From Anaerolineae bacterium (GTDB lineage: Bacteria; Chloroflexota; Anaerolineae; Aggregatilineales; UBA3940), in the NCBI GenBank assembly GCA_016926985.1, contig JAFGNO010000131.1, positions 1-32,376 of the forward strand: DNA of 32,376 nt, in the 5' to 3' direction. Shown here in pieces: positions 1 through 8,400 of this stretch. Each line of letters opens with the position of its first letter. The first letter of the stretch is position 1. A program made the translations under genes and the position numbers. A model generated the notes under the pieces. It did not search any database, was not told the DNA's origin, and worked only from the letters and a program-made list of their open reading frames with translations.

Positions 1-52
1 ACCCGAAGGCAACCAGACCCATCCGAGCCGAAAATCTGATATACTTTTGCAT
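1..52 (-). CDS. 5' end of a truncated CDS, MQKYIRFSARMGLVAFG..., possible signal/TM N-terminus
   Basis: ATG at 52..50 on the minus strand, preceded by GAAAGGAAAC (SD-like); open to the window edge. Confidence 0.35.
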   Translation of the reverse strand, partial: MQKYIRFSARMGLVAFG

Positions 53-222
53 AGCGACGGTTTCCTTTCGCAAGTTGTTTCTCTCATTATGAGTCTTGCT
101 CAGGAAGCTGTCGCTGTCACTTTTTGATGTCACTTCCGATGATTTGTAGGCTAATTGGCACGAAATTTAGGTATGTAAGCACTGCATACAGTTCTGCAGT
201 GTTCCTCCGTAACCTTCCCTAA

Positions 223-948
223 TCAATGCCTCAGGATTGCTGTGCCAACAATCGACATAATCATGATCAGCAGCACCAGCAATACAAAACCACTGAAAAG
301 CCAATCTCCTATCAAGGCAAGGACAACCATGACGGCAACAAGCACCGCTATAATCAACAGCGCAGATAAGCTAATAAAGCCAGGATTGATCCCCGAACGC
401 CCCACTCTGGCATACAGCACTATCCCGGCTGCCATCAACAGCCCGCCGATCAACAGCGCAGCAATCACAACCTGCCGCCCTGTCAAAAACGGCAGCTGCA
501 CCACAAAAATACCGCAGGTGCCGGTACGTTCAGGAAGCGGGTAGTTACGACCCACGTAAACTCTGACAAATACAAACCTATTCCAAGCAGCATTGCTGGC
601 CGAGACGTCCCAGGTCAGTGTTTGCGTTTCTCCAGGCGTAAGATAAACCATCTCATCGTTCTGCTGTAACAGCGTCACGAATCCATCAGAAATGCGCGTG
701 TGAACGATAAGCGTTTTGTCGACATCCGCAGGGTTGTCGAAGGTAGCTGAGACCGTTGAAACCTCGTCAGCTACCAAGATAGCAGGGCATCTGAGGGTCT
801 TCAGCTTGGTTTTGGCGCCAATTGAAGCATTAAACAGGGTCGACTCGAGGTCGGCCCAGGCCGTAACACCGGCCAGCAGGATGCCTACAAGTGCCCCCAG
901 CGCAAAGACAACAAGACTGATAACCAAAACCGCTCGATGTTTATTCAT
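223..948 (-). CDS. hypothetical membrane protein: N-terminal TM/signal, extracytoplasmic domain, C-terminal TM helices
   Basis: 241-aa ORF; hydrophobic N-terminus (VLVISLVVFALGALVGILLAGV) and several hydrophobic C-terminal segments. Confidence 0.6.
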   Translation of the reverse strand: MNKHRAVLVISLVVFALGALVGILLAGVTAWADLESTLFNASIGAKTKLKTLRCPAILVADEVSTVSATFDNPADVDKTLIVHTRISDGFVTLLQQNDEMVYLTPGETQTLTWDVSASNAAWNRFVFVRVYVGRNYPLPERTGTCGIFVVQLPFLTGRQVVIAALLIGGLLMAAGIVLYARVGRSGINPGFISLSALLIIAVLVAVMVVLALIGDWLFSGFVLLVLLIMIMSIVGTAILRH

Positions 949-1026
949 AGGATTCTTTCACAATTTCTAATAAGAGAGAAAAGCAGACCAGAATATACCC
1001 GGCTTCGCAGCGCTGCAGACAAGCAT

Positions 1027-1051
1027 AAAAAAGGAACATCCTGATTGTTCC
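1027..1051 (-). terminator. intrinsic terminator at the end of the Hdr/MetVF operon
   Basis: On the minus strand GGAACA-ATCAGGA-TGTTCC followed by TTTTTT. Confidence 0.6.
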
Positions 1052-1218
1052 CTTCTATACATAAATATACGTCATTGATGCAAAAAGGTGACTCCCAGCA
1101 GCCTGCACAGGACAGTCCACACCAATATGAAGGCTGAGCATCCGGTCAGAACAGAGGCAGGCTTAACAGCCAGCCGCTTGAGAGCGAGCCAAACAACCTG
1201 ATGCAGTGATTGCGCCTG

Positions 1219-1755
1219 TCAGTCCGTTTCGATGCGAAAGGGCCTGTTGCAATATCTGCAGATTGCCGCTTCCGCCAGAAGCGATGACTGGTTGATCAGG
1301 ATATAGCGAGGCGGCAGACATTCGCAAGCCGCCTTAACGCAAGGATCATCTAGCGGCACCCTCCTGACAAGTTCACCCACATACTGAGTTGCCTGCAATA
1401 AGCCTGAGTTACGCTCAATTGCTTCCGCCAGAGAAAACAGCAGGTTGGCCCACTGCGTCTCGGCATCAGGAGCCAGAATCCACCTGACACATTGTGTCAC
1501 AGAATCCCGGATACTCATCAATCCATAAGCTCTGGCAGGCAGTTTGTACCAGGGCGAAAAACGGTCAACCAGTTCAATCATCTCCAGGAGGATGTTAACC
1601 AGGACCGTTTTTGCTGCCTCCTCTGCATCAATAAGCACTACTCCTTCAAAGAGCGCCTCCAGGTCTGGCATTCCCGAATTGACGCCAAAATATCCACAGA
1701 CATCGCGCCAGAGCTTCTCAAGCGTAGCGTCCATGACCTCCACTGAAACCACCAT
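1219..1755 (-). CDS. hypothetical protein with a C-terminal CRYC motif, last gene of the Hdr/MetVF operon
   Basis: 178-aa ORF; strong SD (AGGAGGGG) 5 nt before ATG; same strand as and 60 nt from the upstream Hdr gene; C-terminal CEC...CRYC. Confidence 0.6.
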   Translation of the reverse strand: MVVSVEVMDATLEKLWRDVCGYFGVNSGMPDLEALFEGVVLIDAEEAAKTVLVNILLEMIELVDRFSPWYKLPARAYGLMSIRDSVTQCVRWILAPDAETQWANLLFSLAEAIERNSGLLQATQYVGELVRRVPLDDPCVKAACECLPPRYILINQSSLLAEAAICRYCNRPFRIETD

Positions 1756-1815
1756 ACCAGCCCCTCCTGCCCCCCCTAACCGGGTGGCTCTGGTATTAAC
1801 GAATGCCCCTCCCTA

Positions 1816-3240
1816 TTAATGCTCGGATAACAGCCCCTTGCTCTTCAGCAGGGGCACCGGGTTGACCAGATTTTTGCTCAACGCTGCCGACTTTTCCGGC
1901 AGGCCCAGCGCAATTGCCAGCAACTGCGTGAAATACAGGACGGGCATTTCAAAGTCCAGCTTCATCTGGAACTGCCGCGCATCCAGATTCATATGGCAAA
2001 GCGGACACGCCACAGCAATGGCGTCAGCGCCTACCTCCCGTGCCCGTTTGAGTAAATTGCCGCTTAAGTCTAAAACAATATCGGTGCGGGTAAGCGAATG
2101 GGCTGCGCCACAACAGCAGGTTTTATAGGACCAATCCAGCACCTCCGCACCCGCTGCGCAGAGCAGATCGTCCATATCCGTGGGATTTTCCGGGTGCAGC
2201 GCCCCGGTCACTTCCGATGGTCGGGTTAACAGACACCCGTAATAGGTTACGAGTTTCAAGGAATTCAACGGTTGTTGAACTTTTTTCGTTATCTTCTTAA
2301 GTCCCACATGCTGGTGAATGGCTTCAATCAAGGTGCTCACATGCACGCGGTCCTGGTAGGTATATCCGGTTTCTTTTGCGACATCGTCCACGACCTGCCG
2401 ATGTTCATTCAGGTCGTGCACGGCAAACTTGTGTCGGCTGTAGCAGGCGGCGCAGGGCATGGTCACTTCAGAAAAGCCACCCTGCTCAATCAGCACCAGG
2501 TTATCAAATGGCAGCCGGAAAGCCGCTTCAGGATCCATTTTATGAGCCGCTGAACTTCCACAACATCCCCAGCCATCAGGTTCAATCAGGTTAAGGTCAA
2601 GGGCCTCACAGACAGACACTGTTGATGTGTTGTACTCAGCTGCCGTGCCATGCAGTGAGCAACCCGGATAGTAAGCAACGGAACGTGAAGCACCGGCAAC
2701 CGGTTTGACATGCCTGGGCTTACGTGTAGGCGCCGGCATAATGGGTATCTTGTTGCGCTGGAACATGCGTAAGGCCAGGTCGAGATCGGCCATAATATTC
2801 ATGGTGCGCAGTTTTAGCTCCGCCATGAGGCCCGCTTCATAATTGCGCCGCCACAGGCTGACCTCGCGAAGAAAAGCCTGATTGAAGATATTCACTTCTT
2901 TAACAGGGGGCTTGTACCCCCGTGCCACTGACTCCTGGGTGAGAAAATCCATGATCCCTGCAATATCAAGGCCCTGCGGACAGCGAGTAGTACAGGTCTG
3001 GCAGGATGCACATAACCAGGGAGTCTTAGCTTTTAGCGCAATGTCCTCCTGTCCCAGTTGAAGGGCGCGCATGATCTGGTTGGGCTGCCAGTCAAAATAC
3101 TCGGCAACCGGACAGCCCGCCGTGCACTTGATGCACTGGTAGCACAAGTACACGTTTTGTCCCAACTCCTCCTGAACGCGCCGGGCCAGTTCATGAGAGA
3201 TTACAATTGATTCCCCGGGCGATTGGCGTTCGCTGGCCAT
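1816..3240 (-). CDS. fused HdrC-HdrB (heterodisulfide reductase-like, 4Fe-4S plus two CCG domains)
   Basis: N-terminal CYQCIKCTAGCPV and CASCQTCTTRCPQG (HdrC-type 2x[4Fe-4S]); C-terminal GCCGSSAAH...CAAC and TCCCGAAHS...CPLCHMN (CCG domains of HdrB). Confidence 0.92.
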   Translation of the reverse strand: MASERQSPGESIVISHELARRVQEELGQNVYLCYQCIKCTAGCPVAEYFDWQPNQIMRALQLGQEDIALKAKTPWLCASCQTCTTRCPQGLDIAGIMDFLTQESVARGYKPPVKEVNIFNQAFLREVSLWRRNYEAGLMAELKLRTMNIMADLDLALRMFQRNKIPIMPAPTRKPRHVKPVAGASRSVAYYPGCSLHGTAAEYNTSTVSVCEALDLNLIEPDGWGCCGSSAAHKMDPEAAFRLPFDNLVLIEQGGFSEVTMPCAACYSRHKFAVHDLNEHRQVVDDVAKETGYTYQDRVHVSTLIEAIHQHVGLKKITKKVQQPLNSLKLVTYYGCLLTRPSEVTGALHPENPTDMDDLLCAAGAEVLDWSYKTCCCGAAHSLTRTDIVLDLSGNLLKRAREVGADAIAVACPLCHMNLDARQFQMKLDFEMPVLYFTQLLAIALGLPEKSAALSKNLVNPVPLLKSKGLLSEH

Positions 3241-3252
3241 ATTCCACCTCCG

Positions 3253-4269
3253 CTAGGTTGCAACTACCGGTCTGGGCAACAGACCAGCGCCTTCCACAAT
3301 TGGCTGAACAGCTTCTTCCCACTCGATGGCCATGATATGAACACCCGCAACACCCTTGATTTCCTTGAGTTCGTTGATCAGGTCGATGCAAATCCTGATG
3401 CCCTCATCTTTCCAGGCCTGAGACCGCGCCTTTTTGTCCTCAGTTGTCAATTCTTCTTTGGGAATATCTGCCCAGGGGGCGCTGGCCCGATTCATCCGGT
3501 CTATGACTTTGTCGGGCACAAGAATGCCGGGAACCTGGTTTTTCATATAGCGCGCCATCCCGGGGCTTTTCAATGGCCCAACCCCGGCAAGGATATATGC
3601 CTGCTCATGAAGTCCCATTGAACGGACCTTTTCCATGTAAACGGCAAAGGCCGGGATATCATAAACCAGCTGGGTCTGGATAAAGTTAGCCCCCGCAGCA
3701 ATTTTCTTGGCCAGCCGGTAGGGACGAAACTCGGTCGGGTCGGCAAATGGCGCAGCAGCAGCCCCTACAAAGAACCGGGCTTCAGGGCCTTTAAAAGCCT
3801 CACCGCTCGCAAAAACAGCCGAATCGCGCATATCAGAGACAAGCTTGACCAACTGAAGCGAATCGATATCAAAGACATTCTTTGCCGTCGGGTGGTTACC
3901 AAAACTCTGGTGATCGCCCGTTAAACACAGCAAGTTACGCATGCCTAATGCGTATGCCCCTAACAGGTCACTTTGTATAGCCAGCCGATTGCGATCGCGA
4001 CAGGTCATCTGGATGATCGGTTCAAGACCTTCCTGAACAACTATTGTCCCCGCACCAATGCTGGACATCCGGACAATCGCAGTCTGGTTGTCGGTAATAT
4101 TAACCGCGTCGCAGTTGCCTTTTAGAATGGCAGCCTTATGCCGGATTTCCTGCCCATCAGCACTCTGAGGCGGGCCGAGTTCTCCGGTCACCGCGAAATG
4201 TCCCGCTTTCAGAACCTTTTCAAGATTAGAGCCAACCAGATAGCCATTTGAGGAAGTGGCATTGCTCAT
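3253..4269 (-). CDS. metF: methylenetetrahydrofolate reductase (MetF)
   Basis: MetF-type TIM-barrel sequence (GELGPPQ..., NITDNQ, LCLTGDHQ, GANFIQTQLVYD). The ORF extends to 4482, but the ATG at 4269 avoids a long overlap with metV. Confidence 0.9.
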   Translation of the reverse strand: MSNATSSNGYLVGSNLEKVLKAGHFAVTGELGPPQSADGQEIRHKAAILKGNCDAVNITDNQTAIVRMSSIGAGTIVVQEGLEPIIQMTCRDRNRLAIQSDLLGAYALGMRNLLCLTGDHQSFGNHPTAKNVFDIDSLQLVKLVSDMRDSAVFASGEAFKGPEARFFVGAAAAPFADPTEFRPYRLAKKIAAGANFIQTQLVYDIPAFAVYMEKVRSMGLHEQAYILAGVGPLKSPGMARYMKNQVPGILVPDKVIDRMNRASAPWADIPKEELTTEDKKARSQAWKDEGIRICIDLINELKEIKGVAGVHIMAIEWEEAVQPIVEGAGLLPRPVVAT

Positions 4270-4270
4270 T

Positions 4271-4954
4271 CTATTCCTCCTCTGCTGCCAATCGCAGATC
4301 ATCACGCGTGATTTTTCGGGGCCCACCATCTCGGGAGGTGCTCCAATTCTTGGGTGGCTGAAGCTCCAGAAGCGCATCGAGACGCCCCAAACGACTGAGC
4401 CGGTCATATATGAGCTGCCAGGCACAGTCAATATCCGGGTTGATCTCGCAGTGCCCATCTTCCGAGCCTCCGCAGGGCCCATTTAGCAGCGACTTCGAGC
4501 ACCGGGCAATCGGGCAGATACCGCCGGTGATGCCCAGCACACAATCTCCGCATGCTGCGCATCGTTCTATCCATACACCCTGTTCCGTTGGCATCCCAAG
4601 AAAGGTGGTATTCAATCCGGGGACAACCCATTTATCTGGGAAGCGTTCAGCTATTGCCTGAACACCGATCCCACAACCAAGCGAAAGGATAATATCGGCA
4701 TCACTGATCTGCTCTTTTATCTCATCCAGGTATTCCCATTCGCACTGGCGCTGAACCGTCACGTCAGTCACCTCTCTGGGCACGCTGTTCAGTTTGCTGG
4801 TCATTCTGACCGAGGCGGCAACAATCGCCGCTTCACGCGCCCCCCCGGCAAAGCAGACCGTGACGCAGGTGCCACACCCGACAACCAGGACACGTTCATC
4901 GCTGCCCAAAAGCCCCATAATCTCGTCCAGCGGTTTCTGTTCTGCAATGATCAT
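4271..4954 (-). CDS. metV: MetV, methylene-THF reductase partner (zinc-finger/C-terminal domain protein)
   Basis: GCGTCVTVCFAGGAREA and C-terminal CAACGDC...GGICPIARCSKSLLNGPCGG...C; directly upstream of metF. Confidence 0.88.
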   Translation of the reverse strand: MIIAEQKPLDEIMGLLGSDERVLVVGCGTCVTVCFAGGAREAAIVAASVRMTSKLNSVPREVTDVTVQRQCEWEYLDEIKEQISDADIILSLGCGIGVQAIAERFPDKWVVPGLNTTFLGMPTEQGVWIERCAACGDCVLGITGGICPIARCSKSLLNGPCGGSEDGHCEINPDIDCAWQLIYDRLSRLGRLDALLELQPPKNWSTSRDGGPRKITRDDLRLAAEEE

Positions 4955-4957
4955 TGG

Positions 4958-5419
4958 TCACTCTCCAGTCGACGTCTCTGTCGTGTATAACGGGTCTTTT
5001 CGCAGTGGGTTTGGCCCCAGCTGCCGGATCTCTTCAGTTAACTTAGCAGCATATTCGGCAAACTGTCCTCCCATGGCAGATGACAAATTGAACATCTGGA
5101 CACGGCTCGCCTCCAGACCAATTTCCAACAGGAGATTCCTGACAAATTCAACCCGCCGCCTAGCGTTGATATTACCTAACAGGTAATGACAGTCGCCTTC
5201 CATTCAACCAGCGACCATAACGCCATCAGCGCCATCCTCAAGCGCCTTGAGAATATGCACCACATCCACTTTGCCTGTACATGGCAGCCCGATTATTCTA
5301 AGCGATTCAGGATAGTTCAAACGCAACGAACCAGCCAAGTCGGCTGCCGCGTAAGCACAATGATGGCAGCAAAATGCGACGATTGTTGGCTCAAAAGCAA
5401 ACTCATCATTTCCTGTCAT
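4958..5419 (-). CDS. mvhD: MvhD, [2Fe-2S] subunit, predicted selenoprotein with in-frame UGA at 5204..5206
   Basis: ORFs 5204..5419 and 4958..5203 are in the same frame, separated by one UGA; read through they give ...GADGVMVAG-U-MEGDCHYLLGN..., colinear with MvhD 10050..10568 (...GADGVYVVACPIGNCHHVRGN...). ATGA overlap with the upstream hdrA. Confidence 0.85.
5171..5187 (-). promoter_or_regulatory. candidate bacterial SECIS hairpin in mvhD
   Basis: Minus strand ATTACC-TGTTA-GGTAAT: perfect 6-bp stem, 5-nt loop with G at loop position 2; loop begins 22 nt after the UGA. Confidence 0.7.
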
Positions 5420-8400
5420 AATTTCTCCCGTTTGTCTGCCAGATCAGACTCGCAGAGCGCAATAAGGTCAAACCTATCCATAAACCGCCCTTTGCCAAAC
5501 AATGCATCAATCTTGGCAATGACCTGAACATCACTGTAGTGCCTCAACTGTATTGCCTGGGCAGGGCACTCACTGGCGCACGTCCCACAACCCTGGCAGA
5601 CAGCAGGTTCAATATACGCGGCCCCCATGATGTTGCCTGTTCCAACCAGAGAAGATTTCACCCGGGGGACACCAAACGGGCACACACGCACACAGGTCAA
5701 GCAACCAGTGCAGCGCGTTTCATCCACAACAGCAATGCTGCCACCCGCGGTCATTGTCTCATAGACAAGCACCTTGGCGGCCTGTGAAGCAGCGGCCTGG
5801 GCCTGAACGATGGTTTCATCGAGCAGTTTGGGATAGTGAGCCATCCCGGCCATAAACAAGCCATCGGTCGAAAAGTCAATCGGCCTGAGCTTGACATGCA
5901 CCTCAAGAAAGAACCCGTCATTGTCGAGATTGGCCTTAAATAAACGGGCTATCTCACGGGATTCTGGCCGGGGAACAACGGGCATACTGAGCACCAGCAG
6001 GTCTGGCTCCAGCCTGACTGTCTGACTGAAAGCCGAATCCCAGGCTGAAACAACCAGGCCGTCGTCGCTCTGCACGTCCGGGGGGTGGTCATCATCATAA
6101 CGAACAAAAACCACTCCCAGTTCACGGGCCTGCGTATACAGCCGCTCTTTGAATCCATAGGCGCGAATATCTTTGTAGATAATGACCACCCGGGCATCGG
6201 ACTTGCGCTGCTTGAGCGCAATGGCGTTCTTGAGCGCAACCGTGCAGCAGATACGGGAACAGTACTGTTCGGCGGGGCCAACACACTGGATCATCACAAC
6301 GGAATCAGGAAGCTCGCCGCCATGCAGGACAGCCTCAAACTGCTGCTGGGTCACGATCCGCGGGTTGGTCCCATACCCGTATTCCGGCCCGCGATATTCG
6401 ATGCCGCCAATCGCCAGTATGGTCGCACCATGCTCCAAGACGGTCCGCTCACCGGTGTTGGTCTCAATGGTGGTGGAGAAATTCCCTCGGAAACCACTGG
6501 CATCCACCACCTGGCTGTTGAGATGAACCGTTACGGCTGGATTCTCCTCCACCTGGTCAACAAGGTGCCGCAGAAATGCGGCGGGGTCCTGACCGTCGGG
6601 CAGGGTATAGGTGTATCGCAGGTTGCCCCCCAGCGCCTCTTCCTTTTCGATCAGATTGACCGGGAATCCCTGCTCGGCAAGGGACAGCGCGGCTGTCATC
6701 CCGGCCACCCCGCCACCGACAACAAGCGCACGCTGCTGGACAGGAACAGTGATCGGCGTCTGCGGGAGCAACTCGGCAGCGCGTCCAACCGCCATCCGGA
6801 CCAGGTCTTTTGACTTGGCGGTTGCTTTATCCCAGTTATGTGAGTGAACCCACGAACACTGGTTGCGGATATTGGCCATCTCAAACAGGTAGGGGTTCAA
6901 ACTGGCGGTGCGCAGGCAGTCGCGGAACAGGGGCTCATGCGTCAGGGGTGTGCAGCTTGCCACCACCACACGGTTAAGGCCACGTTCCCGGATTTCCTCA
7001 GCAATATGGGCGATGCTATCCTGCGAACAGGTATAGAGATTGGATTCCGCGTGTGCCACGCCCGGAAGCGTGGCGGCGTATTCAGCCACCTCAGGCACAT
7101 CCAGATACCCCCCGATATTGGAGCCGCAATGACAGACAAATACGCCAATTCGCAGTTCTTCGCCTGAGACGTCGCGCTCTTCTGGATACTCCGTTTGTTT
7201 GGTCAGGGTAAATCGCGAGTTGCTTAACAGCCCGGCAGCAGCACCTGCCGCCCCGCTGGCCTCAATAACCGATTCGGAAATATCTTTAGGCTCCCGGAAG
7301 GGGCCAACTGCGTATATCCCTTTTCGGCTGGTTTCCAGCGGATCAAACAGGGTGGTATGGCAGAACCCATATTCATCCAGCTCGATTCCAAGCCTGTGAC
7401 CCAGCGCTTTCACCGACTCGGAAATCTCCATACCGACGGAAAGCACTACCAGGTCAAACTGCTCATCATGGGGCGCGCCCTGATCATCGACATAGTGGAT
7501 CAGCAGGTTTCGTGTGTCAGGATCTTCATGAAGCTGGCTGATCCGGCAGCGCGTATACTGCACGCCATAGCGGTTCCGAGCGCGCTCAAAATATCCCCAG
7601 TATCCCTTGGAAAAAGCCCGCATATCCATCATGAATACGTGGATATCCAGGTCCGGCTCGTGCTCTTTGGTGATGATAGCTTCCTTTGTGGCGTACATGC
7701 AGCACACGGCAGAGCAGTAATCGTGGGACTGGTCGCGGGAGCCCACACACTGGAGAAAAGCAATCTTCTGCGGCTTCTGCCCATCAGATGGGCGCTGGAT
7801 ATGCCCCATTGTTGGACCTGAGGCAGACAGAATCCGCTCGTATTGCAAAGCGGTGATCACATTGGGATACCGGCCAAAGCCGTACTCTTCAGACAATTCG
7901 GCACGATACACCTGGTAACCAGGAGCCAGGATAACCGCCCCCACCTGGATCATTTCTTCGGTCGCCGCCATATCATGGTTAATAGCATCCCGCCCGCAGG
8001 CAAAGGTACAGCTCATGCACTCAGAACACACACCACAGGCCAGGCAACGAGCGGCTTCCGCCATGGCGGATTCGTCGTCATAGCCGCCTTCCACCTCGGC
8101 AAAATTGCCTATCCGCTTGCTTACCGGAAGCTCAGGCAGGGGAACCCGCCTCTGCGGTGTAATCTCACCCCGGGCAATACGCTCATCAATCTCCTGCTGG
8201 GTCAGTTTAACCACCGGCAGCTCCGGCTTGGGCGGCGGCTCCAGATGATCCCCCTGCAAATAGCGGATAATCGACCGTGCAGCAGTATGTCCACTGTCAA
8301 CAGCTTCAATGACAAAAGCCGTCCCCGATACGCTGTCGCCCGCTGCAAAAACACCCTCGCGTGTTGCTGCCAGCGTGTTGGGATTGACGGCTATGGTCCT

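Noticed and set aside
4270-4482. N-terminal extension of the MetF ORF
   Set aside because: Overlaps metV almost entirely; homology starts after the internal ATG at 4269.
5204-5206. Treating mvhD as a pseudogene split by a stop
   Set aside because: Flanks stay in frame and intact, UGA replaces a paralog Cys, and a SECIS-like hairpin follows; Sec is the better explanation.
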